Below the pieces are notes generated by a model that did not search any database, had not been told where the DNA came from, and saw only the letters and a list, made by a program, of their open reading frames with translations. Of a DNA stretch of 64,000 nucleotides, positions 17,879 through 26,120 are shown in pieces. Position numbers and translations under genes: made by a program. This DNA is from DAOLCO01 sp964612555 (GTDB taxonomy: Bacteria > Bdellovibrionota_C > UBA2361 > SZUA-149 > DAOLCO01), in contig CAZTBW010000005.1 of NCBI GenBank assembly GCA_964612555.1, positions 62,001 through 126,000 of the forward strand. The letters are read 5' to 3'. Within the stretch, counting starts at the first letter, position 1, and each line of letters opens with the position of its first letter.

Positions 17879-18022
17879 CTATTTCTGAACTGCGGACTCA
17901 ATAGATTTAAGGACTTCAAGACGCTGAGACACTATTTTTTTTACTCTCTTAGCCCTGTTTTTATCTCTTTTCAAAGCTTTACGAACACGAACAGCCTTTG
18001 TTATTTTAGTTGGTGAAGCCAT
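17879..18022 (-). CDS. small basic hypothetical protein, 47 aa
   Basis: Minus-strand frame from ATG 18022 to TAG 17879-17881 encoding MASPTKITKAVRVRKALKRD, then KNRAKRVKKIVSQRLEVLK, then SIESAVQK. About one third of the residues are Lys or Arg, so it is strongly basic and probably binds nucleic acid or the ribosome (inference). Composition is protein-like, with a basic first half and an amphipathic helical second half ending cleanly. Only a weak ribosome site (GGTACTG) precedes it. It stands alone between the phosphatase and isocitrate dehydrogenase genes. No family recognised. Confidence 0.6.
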   Translation of the reverse strand: MASPTKITKAVRVRKALKRDKNRAKRVKKIVSQRLEVLKSIESAVQK

Positions 18023-18205
18023 ATCAGTACCATTAAAAAGTTAAAATTTTATCAAAATCTTTAAATATCACAGCTTGTTGCACGGATAAACGGGAATAAT
18101 CTCTAAAAACACAGTGCACAAGTGCCCGCGATACTACACATTTAGCAGTAAAATATCAAACATTGAGATTCACCCCCCCAATTATCCATTAGGGATTCAT
18201 CAGGG

Positions 18206-19408
18206 CTAGCTGGACGCAAGCTCCTTAGCAATTTCATCAATAAACTCTTCTGTCTGCATTACTTTTGGTTTTTCCGTAGAAGTTACCAGAGCAAGATCTT
18301 TGGTCATTACCCCTTTCTCTACGAGACGGATTATTGTCTCTTCAAGCTTGTTCGTAAATGAAACAAGCGCATCAGTGGAATCAAGTTCTCCCCTTTTTCT
18401 CAGTGCCCCGGTCCATGCAAAAATAGAAGCAATTGGATTGGTAGAGGTCTTCTCTCCTTCAAGATGCCTGTAATAATGTCTCCTGACGGTACCGTGCGCT
18501 GCTTCAAATTCATATTTACCATCCGGCGAAACAAGTACAGAAGTCATCAAACCAAGCGAACCGAAACCGGCAGCAACCAGATCAGACATGACATCCCCGT
18601 CATAGTTCATAAGCGCAAGCAACATCCCCCCTTCCGCTTTCACAAGCTGGGCAACTGCATCGTCAATCAAAAGATACCGGTATGAGATCCCCGCTTCTTC
18701 AAACTCGGCAGCATGTGCAGACACTACCTCCTGAAAAGCGTCCCTGAAACTCGCATGATATATTTTTGATATCGTATCCTTGGCACAAAACCAAAGATCA
18801 ACTTTTTCAGAAATCGCATATGCCACACAGGATTTTGCAAATGATCTGATCGAGGAAGAAGTGTTATGCATCCCCATTATAACGCCGGAACCATCAAATG
18901 CATGTACCAGCTTCTGGCTTACCTTTCCGGATTCGGAGGTAAATACAAGCTCAACCTTTCCCGGCTCATCGACAGACATCTCAACTGCTTTATAAATATC
19001 TCCATACGCGTGACGTGCAATGGTAATAGGCTTCCTCCATGATTTTACCGCAGGAGGAATATTTGAGATCATAATAGGCTTACGAACAACGGTACCATCA
19101 AGCACACTTCTTATAGTGGCATTTGGACTAAGCCATGCCTTCTTTAATGAATATTCACTTACCCGATCAGCATCAGGAGTGATCGTTGCACACTTAACTC
19201 CAACCCCATACTCTTTTATTGCAAGCGCTGCTTCAATGGTCACATTGTCATTGGTATCATCCCGATGCTTCACATGAAGGTCGTAGTAGAGTAACTCAAT
19301 ATCCAGATATGGCTTTATCAACTTCTCCTTTATCATCGCCCAGATAACTCTGGTCATTTCATCACCATCCATTTCCACAAGTGGAGAAGCTACTTTGATC
19401 TTGCTCAT
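18206..19408 (-). CDS. icd: NADP-dependent isocitrate dehydrogenase, type II (eukaryote-like)
   Basis: Oxidatively decarboxylates isocitrate to 2-oxoglutarate in the TCA cycle, making NADPH. The sequence matches the homodimeric IDP class also found in mitochondria: VEMDGDEMTRVIWAMIKEKL, VKCATITPDADRVSEY, WLSPNATIRSVLDGTVVRKP, LIDDAVAQLVKAEGG and EFEAAHGTVRRHYYRHLEGE. The ATG at 19408 (400 aa) has AGAGGTG upstream; a GTG at 19417 would add three residues. A 14-bp palindrome sits 20 bp upstream. Length is typical. Confidence 0.96.
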   Translation of the reverse strand: MSKIKVASPLVEMDGDEMTRVIWAMIKEKLIKPYLDIELLYYDLHVKHRDDTNDNVTIEAALAIKEYGVGVKCATITPDADRVSEYSLKKAWLSPNATIRSVLDGTVVRKPIMISNIPPAVKSWRKPITIARHAYGDIYKAVEMSVDEPGKVELVFTSESGKVSQKLVHAFDGSGVIMGMHNTSSSIRSFAKSCVAYAISEKVDLWFCAKDTISKIYHASFRDAFQEVVSAHAAEFEEAGISYRYLLIDDAVAQLVKAEGGMLLALMNYDGDVMSDLVAAGFGSLGLMTSVLVSPDGKYEFEAAHGTVRRHYYRHLEGEKTSTNPIASIFAWTGALRKRGELDSTDALVSFTNKLEETIIRLVEKGVMTKDLALVTSTEKPKVMQTEEFIDEIAKELASS

Positions 19409-19426
19409 AACGAACACACCTCTTGG

Positions 19427-19440
19427 CTTAATTAATTAAG
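19427..19440. promoter_or_regulatory. 14-bp palindrome upstream of icd
   Basis: cttaattaattaag is a perfect palindrome about 20 bp before the icd start, on the promoter side. It could be a repressor operator or simply AT-rich chance. The interval 19418-19572 must hold promoters for icd leftward and the site-2 protease rightward. Confidence 0.3.
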
Positions 19441-19536
19441 ATAACACCAGAAGAGAGGTCTATCGTAAAAAAATCAGAAAAGAAACGTAATTTTTACTGA
19501 ATGATCATTCTAATATATATAATCCAATGGTATAGA

Positions 19537-19564
19537 TTGACACATTATTCTCACAATAAAGAAT
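19537..19564 (+). promoter_or_regulatory. candidate promoter for the site-2 protease gene
   Basis: A consensus -35 TTGACA at 19537-19542 is followed after 16 bp by AAGAAT (19559-19564), a weak -10 with four of six consensus bases. Transcription would start near 19571, two bases before the ATG at 19573. This agrees with the absence of a ribosome-binding site there. Confidence 0.35.
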
Positions 19565-19572
19565 TTATATAG

Positions 19573-20235
19573 ATGAATTCATTAACAATAAACCTTCTGG
19601 TAAGTATCCCTCCCTTAATGGTGGCTATAATTTTACATGAAATTGCTCATGGGTACTGCGCCTGGAAACTGGGTGACCCTACGGCACGCGTCATGGGAAG
19701 GATTACCCTGAACCCTATAAAACATATTGACCCCGTACTGAGCCTGCTACTCCCCGCCCTTCTTATTTTCAGCGGCTCTCCGGTAATTTTTGGTGGAGCA
19801 AAGCCCGTACCTGTAAACCCCATGTATTTCAAGAACCCCAGAAAGGGCATGGCAATTGTTGCGCTAGCGGGACCGGTAACAAATTTCATCCTCGTAATCA
19901 TATGTTATGTATTATTTCTTGAACTTGTCCCTTACGGAAATAACTCCATAAGCATCAGTCTGATAAAAATGTGGCTCCTTGGAGGAATCATAATAAACCT
20001 TGCGCTTGGACTATTTAACCTTATACCTCTTCCTCCTCTTGATGGTGGCAGAATTGCCGTAGGCTTTCTCCCCATCCCCATTGCCCGGGCATGGTCTCGA
20101 CTGGAACCATTCGGACTGCTTCTTTTGTTTGGTTTATTATACCTCGGAATCCCCCAACAAATTCTCAGCCCTGCGATCGAATTCGTAGCCGAGCACCTGG
20201 ATTCCCAGATTCAGGCGATGAATTTTGAAGATTAG
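19573..20235 (+). CDS. site-2 protease family membrane metallopeptidase (M50B)
   Basis: Intramembrane zinc protease of the compact S2P group. The zinc site H-E-x2-H is in ILHEIAHGYCAWKLGD near residue 22. The third ligand region is NLIPLPPLDGGRI near residue 155, and the conserved NPIKHIDP follows the first motif. Four to five membrane helices, no PDZ domain, 220 aa. Family roles range from regulated cleavage of anti-sigma factors to signal-peptide clearance; which applies here is unknown. No Shine-Dalgarno sequence, so it may be leaderless. It converges on the ComM-like gene with nine bases between the stops. Confidence 0.9.
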   Translation: MNSLTINLLVSIPPLMVAIILHEIAHGYCAWKLGDPTARVMGRITLNPIKHIDPVLSLLLPALLIFSGSPVIFGGAKPVPVNPMYFKNPRKGMAIVALAGPVTNFILVIICYVLFLELVPYGNNSISISLIKMWLLGGIIINLALGLFNLIPLPPLDGGRIAVGFLPIPIARAWSRLEPFGLLLLFGLLYLGIPQQILSPAIEFVAEHLDSQIQAMNFED

Positions 20236-20244
20236 GCTAAAATC

Positions 20245-21837
20245 CTAAGAAAGCTGAGCACTCAAATTAACCCTATAGGATATTGCCTCTGCAATATGTG
20301 AAGATTGAATACAATCCGACTCTTCAATATCTGCTATGGTTCGTGCAAGTTTAAGAATTCTGGTATATGCCCGCGCACTGAGTGAAAATTTATGGCTTGC
20401 AACATCCAGAAGATTTTCACTTGCAGTATCAAGCCTGCAATACGCCCTTACCTCTTCACCATTCATCCCTGAATTCAACTTTAAGCGATTATTAAATCGC
20501 CCGGACTGAAATTGTCTTGCGCGAAGCACTCCATCTGCCAGTGTTTTGGTAACATCTTCCGGTAAGCCTTCCCTCAATTCTTTAAATGGAACCTGGGGAA
20601 TCCAGAGCTGAATATCAAGTCGATCAAGTATAGGTCCCGAGATTTTTTTAAAATATTTTTGCACAGAGTGAGGAGAACACTCACACAGAGTCTTATATGA
20701 ACTATACTTTTTCTTATCCTCGGAATACACCCCACGCTGACCACAGGGACAGGGGTTCATTGCAGCTATCAGCATGAAATCACATGGGTAGGTAAGACGC
20801 ATTTTTGCTCGTGAAATTGAAATGCGTTTTGATTCCAGAGGTTCACGCAAGGACTCCAGAACATCTCTTCTCAACTCGGTAAATTCATCAAGGAAGAGAA
20901 CTCCCTTATGAGAAAGCGTAATCTCTCCCGGTACGGGAACTCCCCCTCCTCCAATCAAGCCTGCAAGACTTGTAGAATGATGAGGAGACCTGAACGGTCT
21001 TTTATATAGAACTCCATTTGTTTTTACTTCAGATACCCCTTGCCCCTTTATGGCAGAATATATTTGATTCACTTCAAGAAATTCGTCATTTTCCAGAGGT
21101 GGTAAAATGCTGATAACCCGTTCTGCAAGCATGGTCTTTCCCCCTCCCGGAGGACCAACCATGAGCATATTATGTCCACCCGCAGCAGCAATCTGGAGCG
21201 CACGTTTTGCCGCATGTTGACCAACTACATCTCTAAAAGTGGGTGGTTCGGCTTTATCCGTGACAGCCCCATTGTAAACCACCTGTGTTTCAATTTTTTC
21301 TACCAGAGAAAGCTCCCGAAGTGTCCCATCCTTCAGCCGACTCACCAGCTCAAGGAATGAATGTGCATATACAATGGAAAGTCCTTCAAAATTCTCAAGC
21401 AGACTTCTTGCCGATGAGGATACAACCAAAATTTTTTTCTTTCTCGATTTTTTAACTAAAATCGCACTGGCAAGTTCTGCTCCCACTTCTTTCAGGCTAC
21501 CATCTAATGCCAGTTCCCCAACAAATACAAAGTCTTTAAGTAAGGTATGATCAATACCTCCTGCTGCGGCAAGTACACTCAGTGCAATTGCCACATCAAA
21601 GCCGCTTCCGATTTTGGGAAGTGCCGCCGGTGCAAGACTTACCACCACTTCGCTCACCGGAAATTGAAATCCACTGTTTTCGATCGCACATCGTACGCGA
21701 TCTTTTGCTTCACGCACGACTCCATCAGGAAGCCCTACGATGCTGAATCTTCGAAGCCCCGGCATAACCTCTGTTTCCACATCTATGGGAACCGCCTCAA
21801 TTCCAAAGAGCGTAGTTGATATAGTTTTGACTGCCAT
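20245..21837 (-). CDS. comM: ComM/YifB-type Mg-chelatase-like AAA+ ATPase
   Basis: Hexameric helicase known in naturally transformable bacteria to promote branch migration during DNA integration; it is also widespread outside them. N-terminal Lon-protease-like domain, residues 1-190 (PGLRRFSIVGLPDGVVREAK). AAA+ core with Walker A GPPGGGKTMLAERV near 228, Walker B VLFLDEFTE, and the zinc-like CPCGQRG...CEC segment before KISGPILDRLDIQ. C-terminal helical domain follows. 530 aa, slightly longer than usual. No other competence genes are in view. Confidence 0.93.
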   Translation of the reverse strand: MAVKTISTTLFGIEAVPIDVETEVMPGLRRFSIVGLPDGVVREAKDRVRCAIENSGFQFPVSEVVVSLAPAALPKIGSGFDVAIALSVLAAAGGIDHTLLKDFVFVGELALDGSLKEVGAELASAILVKKSRKKKILVVSSSARSLLENFEGLSIVYAHSFLELVSRLKDGTLRELSLVEKIETQVVYNGAVTDKAEPPTFRDVVGQHAAKRALQIAAAGGHNMLMVGPPGGGKTMLAERVISILPPLENDEFLEVNQIYSAIKGQGVSEVKTNGVLYKRPFRSPHHSTSLAGLIGGGGVPVPGEITLSHKGVLFLDEFTELRRDVLESLREPLESKRISISRAKMRLTYPCDFMLIAAMNPCPCGQRGVYSEDKKKYSSYKTLCECSPHSVQKYFKKISGPILDRLDIQLWIPQVPFKELREGLPEDVTKTLADGVLRARQFQSGRFNNRLKLNSGMNGEEVRAYCRLDTASENLLDVASHKFSLSARAYTRILKLARTIADIEESDCIQSSHIAEAISYRVNLSAQLS

Positions 21838-22044
21838 CTATTTTCCCCGACTAATTTGACTCTCCTGTCATATTCGTATTTTTTTCAAAACTTTCTCATC
21901 CGGGAGTTATAAAGATGGCACGATTCTTCCTGATACATAACTATCCGGAAGGACTATGAAAGGTGTTCATTAAATAAAATCAGCACCTTAAAGGTTTAAT
22001 TACGGACTTTTTTATTAAGTAAGAGGAAAAACTTTCCCAACTGT

Positions 22045-22779
22045 ATGGCAAATGCTTCTCAATTACTGATTGAAGATATATGGCAATCCGTTGCTCTTGA
22101 AGAACGGCTTGAGCTGATTTCCCGGTGTCAGGCATCAGGCTTCATAGCAGCTCTTGTTAATCTCTGCGTTGTGGGTAGCATCGCCTATGGTTTTGATAAA
22201 ATTATGCTTCTTGGGGTTGCAGTAGCAGGAAGTTTTTTTGTTTTCCCACTTTTCAGCAGCTACACATGGCGCAATGGTAAACCTTCTATTATTCTTGCCT
22301 ATCTTGCAGTCAGAACAATTGCAAGGAGATATGCCTATTCATTTGATTTCAGCAGCCTTGATATTCTGCTGATCTATAGAGGCTATGCAAAGCAGATCTT
22401 TGACTCGAAAGAAGACGAGGAAGTGTATCTTCAAAAACAAAAAGTTGATATGGATTTCAAAGGTAACGCCTGCAAACCTGTCTGGATTATACTAATGAGG
22501 GGTGGACTTGTAGTACTTTCTGAAAAGAAAGGCGGGGCGAAACTTGAATTCATAACTCCATTTACCCATGAAAATACTATAGTTGATGCCAAAGAAGATG
22601 TGGAAGCCTATGAAAAAGGCTGCATTGTAGATGGCACAGTGCAAAGCAAAGGTAAAAAATTTCTCATTAAAAGCAAATATAAGGCAGCTCAGTACGTTCT
22701 TGAAAAACAGCACGTGGCACTAGTTGAAGAGCTGGTAAAGGCGCAGGAAAGCCTCGAAAAACTTCGTCAAAAAGGCTAA
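22045..22779 (+). CDS. hypothetical membrane protein, two N-terminal helices
   Basis: 244 aa. A 30-residue cytoplasmic start is followed by two membrane helices (FIAALVNLCVVGSIAYGF and MLLGVAVAGSFFVFPLF). A soluble domain then mixes charged residues with beta-rich stretches (PVWIILMRGGLVVLSEKKGG). The end is helical and charged (EELVKAQESLEKLRQKG). No family recognised. Diverges from comM across 207 bp; no good ribosome-binding site, as a GAGG lies too far upstream. Function unknown. Confidence 0.75.
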   Translation: MANASQLLIEDIWQSVALEERLELISRCQASGFIAALVNLCVVGSIAYGFDKIMLLGVAVAGSFFVFPLFSSYTWRNGKPSIILAYLAVRTIARRYAYSFDFSSLDILLIYRGYAKQIFDSKEDEEVYLQKQKVDMDFKGNACKPVWIILMRGGLVVLSEKKGGAKLEFITPFTHENTIVDAKEDVEAYEKGCIVDGTVQSKGKKFLIKSKYKAAQYVLEKQHVALVEELVKAQESLEKLRQKG

Positions 22780-22900
22780 ATTCGGGTCATAAACCCCTAG
22801 GGTGAAACAATAGTGCTATTTCAAATTGCAATAATCTGCTCTGTTTTGTATTCATAACACTCGTTATTTTACTTATTTTTTACTGCTGCAATACAGACTA

Positions 22901-24160
22901 ATGAATCAATCATTTAAACTAAAACTCCTGCTTCTGGCACTGATACTTTTTAATTCCCCTACCCCTGCACTTGCAGAAAAGTTACTGAAATCCATACCCT
23001 TTGATGGCTATGAGATGATCATTTCCGAGATAGACGAGAACACTCTTAAAGTGAATCTTGTATTTGAGAAAGCTCCCACTGAAGTAACAGGATTTATCGT
23101 AGAAAATCCAAATCGGATAGTAATAGATATTTTCGGCATGCCGTCCCGTACTGCGCGAGGTACTAATATTGATTCCAACAAACTAAGAAAAGTAAGAGTC
23201 GGGATACATCAGGACAAAACAAGAATAGTACTTGATTCTCCGGTAAAGTCTCCGCTTGAAATAAGCCAATCAGGAAACATATCATCCCCTGTTTTTCTAA
23301 TTACTTTCCCGGGAGCTTATTTTGAAGCAGAGACCCCTGTTTTGACACCGGCTCCATCTGAAACTCCGACACCTGCACCAAGTCCCGAACCAACTCTAGC
23401 CCCTACAGAGGAACCTACTCGTGAACCCACCCGTGAACCCACTCTGGCACCAACAGCAACTCCTACTCCCGAACCAACGCCAAGTCCCACTCCTTCACCT
23501 ACTCCCGAATCTACCCCGGCACCGACTCCAAGCCCCAGCCCGACACCTGCTCCGGCAACACCTTCCCCAACCCCGGAACCAACTCCTGAACCAACAAAGG
23601 CTCCAAGCCCCTCACCAACTCCTTCACCTGTCGCAACTGCCACCCCGCTGGTAACTCCACCAGCAACTGAACCGCCAGACACAAAAAAACCAGACACCAA
23701 AAAAGAAGTTGAGCTGCAAAAAACAGCAGCTCCTGAATTAAGCCCGGAAGTCCCCAAAGAATCGCTCAGCATCACCGAAATTGAAGAATCAATCAAAGAG
23801 ATAGAAACAAAGGATAAGGATGTGGAGGTCGACAGCGATGGTAACGCAATTGTTAAAACGATAGTCTTTCAAACTACATCAGATAACTTTATAAGTTCAA
23901 TTGTAATATCTGCCACTTCTCTTGGTGCATACACAATGAACAAGATTGCCCCTGGAGAATACGAACTTTCACTTACCCGATCCCGATTAAAAGGTCCTCA
24001 TCTTGAGTTACCTCAATTTCCCCCGGATTCCTTTAAGGGCTTTACCTATGTACGCGCATCTGAAAAGGATGATGCCGTTTTCATCCATATATATGTCGAT
24101 GAGGGAGTCCGTCTTACACCATACATAGCCCAGGATAAACTTTGGGTTAAAGCGGAATAA
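22901..24160 (+). CDS. exported AMIN-domain protein with long Pro-Thr repeat linker
   Basis: Signal peptide at residues 1-25 (ending PALA). An AMIN-type beta domain at about 30-135 (VNLVFEKAPTEVTGFIVENP, NRIVIDIFGMPS, TRIVLDSP); AMIN domains bind peptidoglycan and localise PilQ and AmiC (family knowledge). Residues 147-255 are imperfect PTP/SPTP/PEPT repeats, a flexible wall-spanning linker. A second AMIN-like domain follows at about 305-419 (TIVFQTTSDNFISSIVISA ... DAVFIHIYVDEGVRL). 419 aa, with no catalytic domain, so it may be a wall adaptor. A small exported gene follows 64 bases later. Confidence 0.82.
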   Translation: MNQSFKLKLLLLALILFNSPTPALAEKLLKSIPFDGYEMIISEIDENTLKVNLVFEKAPTEVTGFIVENPNRIVIDIFGMPSRTARGTNIDSNKLRKVRVGIHQDKTRIVLDSPVKSPLEISQSGNISSPVFLITFPGAYFEAETPVLTPAPSETPTPAPSPEPTLAPTEEPTREPTREPTLAPTATPTPEPTPSPTPSPTPESTPAPTPSPSPTPAPATPSPTPEPTPEPTKAPSPSPTPSPVATATPLVTPPATEPPDTKKPDTKKEVELQKTAAPELSPEVPKESLSITEIEESIKEIETKDKDVEVDSDGNAIVKTIVFQTTSDNFISSIVISATSLGAYTMNKIAPGEYELSLTRSRLKGPHLELPQFPPDSFKGFTYVRASEKDDAVFIHIYVDEGVRLTPYIAQDKLWVKAE

Positions 24161-24224
24161 ACTGAGATGAGCCCCCTGGATTCACTCACCTCACAGTTTT
24201 TTACTCTCAGTTCATAACGTAAGT

Positions 24225-24674
24225 ATGGGTTTTTTATATAAAAAACATAGCGCAATTCCTTCCGGACTATGGTGCACGCTGCTAACGGCTGCTGTTTATC
24301 AATGTTTCTTTCTTACATCCACTCTACATGCAGCTCCTGTCTTTATCTTTAATGACCTGGAAACTGAATCTGAAGGAAAGGTTCTTGAGATTGACACTGT
24401 TGAGACTACACTGACAAAGAAAAGCAGATTTAAACTGAAAATCTATCCGGGTGAAACAGTACAGGTCGGCAGAGGGTCGGTACTTTCCTTTACTCTTTCA
24501 AGAGTATATCCGTCCCATAAAGTAAAATACGAGGTAAGCTGTCCAGACAGCCCAAAAGAAGTACGCATGACTATTCTGGAAATCCACAACAACAATATCA
24601 AAGGACCCTGCCACCTGAGCCGCTCCGGACACTGGTCAAAAAGAACGGGGACGCACTGGAATGAAGTTAAATAG
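24225..24674 (+). CDS. hypothetical exported protein
   Basis: 149 aa with a long N-region and hydrophobic signal sequence ending near LHAAPVF (residues 1-40). A beta-rich domain follows, with two cysteines (VSCPDSP and KGPCHLS) that could form a disulfide in the periplasm. The C-terminus is basic. No family recognised. It follows the AMIN-domain protein on the same strand and may share its transcript, hinting at an envelope role (inference). A hairpin at 24689-24722 lies just after the stop. Confidence 0.65.
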   Translation: MGFLYKKHSAIPSGLWCTLLTAAVYQCFFLTSTLHAAPVFIFNDLETESEGKVLEIDTVETTLTKKSRFKLKIYPGETVQVGRGSVLSFTLSRVYPSHKVKYEVSCPDSPKEVRMTILEIHNNNIKGPCHLSRSGHWSKRTGTHWNEVK

Positions 24675-24688
24675 GGTAGTCGTAGAAA

Positions 24689-24722
24689 GGACGAGAGAGG
24701 TCTGGCATTAACCTTCTCGTCC
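24689..24722. terminator. hairpin between convergent genes
   Basis: ggacgaga (24689-24696) pairs with tctcgtcc (24715-24722), and agg pairs with cct after a one-base bulge. It lies between the stops of the exported hypothetical (+) and the pentein-fold gene (-). No T-tract on either strand, so its action as an intrinsic terminator is uncertain. Confidence 0.4.
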
Positions 24723-24740
24723 ATTCCGTCCGCATGAAAC

Positions 24741-25766
24741 TTATAAAATAGACTGGATTTTGCACTCGAAGTTTCCATCGGTTGCCTGATGGAAAGAACT
24801 AAGAAGGGTTTTAACGTCGAAACCCCTGCTCTCCAGCCACATCTTAAGCAAAGGAAACCCTTCCTGAACGATAACTTTATTACCGTTAGCAAGCACTGGT
24901 GCCCCCCAGGTTTCCTCATATGGAACCCGGAGACTGGCGAAAGTCCCTTTTTTCACCTTAAAGCATTCGTGAAGATCGGAAACAAGTTTTTGTGGATTTA
25001 CAAGCCATCTATTGTGGGTAATCCACACCTTCTCTCCTGGACCTGCCTGGATAATCTCCATAGCTGTCCCAAGATGAAGGCAAGTCGTCTGAGCCACGAC
25101 CGTTCCAATGAAAGCATCACCATAGATTTCTTTCATAACGGAAGTAAAAGCCTTTCTACCTTCACTGTTAGTGCGAACTTCTAATCCTTTAGGTTCAGAG
25201 TTTCTGTTGCGTTTTCCCAGGATTACAGCAACCTTGCCGCCAATCTCTACCTGAATCACATCTCCACCTTCAAGTTTCGCGCCTACGGGAGAACGAAATA
25301 CTTTTTTGGCTCGAGGTTTCAGTATCTCCAACAGAGAACCAGGCTCAGAGCGTCTGGTTTTCGCCCCCATATAAGGAACGAAAAGATTACCGTTAACGAC
25401 TCTGCCACTATCGCACACGTAGTACGAATCAGGAGGAGCATTCTCAGGCAGAGGAATTTCCTCTACAGGAAAGCCAAGATGTCCTTCCACGAGTTCCTTA
25501 AAGTTTTGATGCTCAGTTTTGAGCCCTTCAACAAACCCTTCAGGACCAAATTCGGAAAGTAACTGCTCCTTGTTTTCCGCATTATGAAACGAAATACCCA
25601 AGTGGGCGTTAGCGCCAGGTGCAACAAGCATCACACCGTCTTCAAACCCCCTTTTCAAAAGTAACTCTCCTTTTTTTGGCAAGACTCGTGGTTTAACCTT
25701 CTTTTTCCTTTTTTTAACTACAGAACGTCCTGTATCTGCTTCTTTTTTCTTAACTACCATCGCCAT
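24741..25766 (-). CDS. pentein-superfamily hydrolase (DDAH/amidinotransferase-like) with basic N-terminal tail
   Basis: The fold family acts on guanidino groups (dimethylarginine hydrolase, arginine deiminase, amidinotransferase). Family blocks seen: SYYVCDSGRVVNGN with GAKTRRSEP, KLEGGDVIQ with VAVILGKRNRNSEPKG, the catalytic-His region TTCLHLGTAM, and a C-terminal Cys in DGNFECKIQSIL. The ATG at 25766 (MAMVVKKKEAD, 341 aa) is chosen because GGGAG lies nine bases upstream; start codons at 25787 and 25802 lack a site. Residues 6-33 are crowded with Lys/Arg (VVKKRKKKVKPRVLPKK), unusual for the family. Substrate unknown; conserved motifs suggest an active enzyme. Confidence 0.78.
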   Translation of the reverse strand: MAMVVKKKEADTGRSVVKKRKKKVKPRVLPKKGELLLKRGFEDGVMLVAPGANAHLGISFHNAENKEQLLSEFGPEGFVEGLKTEHQNFKELVEGHLGFPVEEIPLPENAPPDSYYVCDSGRVVNGNLFVPYMGAKTRRSEPGSLLEILKPRAKKVFRSPVGAKLEGGDVIQVEIGGKVAVILGKRNRNSEPKGLEVRTNSEGRKAFTSVMKEIYGDAFIGTVVAQTTCLHLGTAMEIIQAGPGEKVWITHNRWLVNPQKLVSDLHECFKVKKGTFASLRVPYEETWGAPVLANGNKVIVQEGFPLLKMWLESRGFDVKTLLSSFHQATDGNFECKIQSIL

Positions 25767-26120
25767 GGATTGATACTCCCTCTCCATTGCAATTAAGTAC
25801 AAATAACAATGTCCTAGCTAAACTTAAGTACTATCAGTTCAAGCGTAGTAAGGGTTCCTTTACCCTCTGGTGACCTGAATAGTTCCAAGCCACAAAATAG
25901 TGGCGTTAAAAAATCATCAGACCCTCAAAGGATAAAGAAATCCCCAAAACCTTCTGCCAGACCTGTCTCGATAAGATGAATTTACATATTCGATGAACAG
26001 GTTTTATACCCGTATTTGAATGTACCGTTTATCATCATTGCATTTTTGGTGATTGTAAATGCGATAAATACTCCCTAAGTTAGCTGCACAACTGTAGAGA
26101 GCACGAATGTCCAATATCGG
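25767..26120. other. 354-bp intergenic stretch
   Basis: Upstream region of the pentein gene and downstream region of the epimerase gene, both on the minus strand. I see no credible reading frame or tRNA. Small stems occur: gccac/gtggc near 25900, gcattt/aaatgc near 26040, and agagcac/gtgctct at 26098-26134, which spans the epimerase stop. A promoter for the pentein gene is expected here but not identifiable. Confidence 0.5.

Noticed and set aside
18023..18205. Possible RNA or small gene between the 47-aa gene and icd
   Set aside because: Only AT-rich sequence with weak pairing (gtgcac, cccccc runs); no frame, no strong structure.
23317..23796. Long minus-strand frame rich in Gly-Val repeats
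   Set aside because: It is the exact antisense of the Pro-Thr repeat tract of the AMIN-domain gene; repetitive DNA keeps the frame open. No start signal and no independent evidence.
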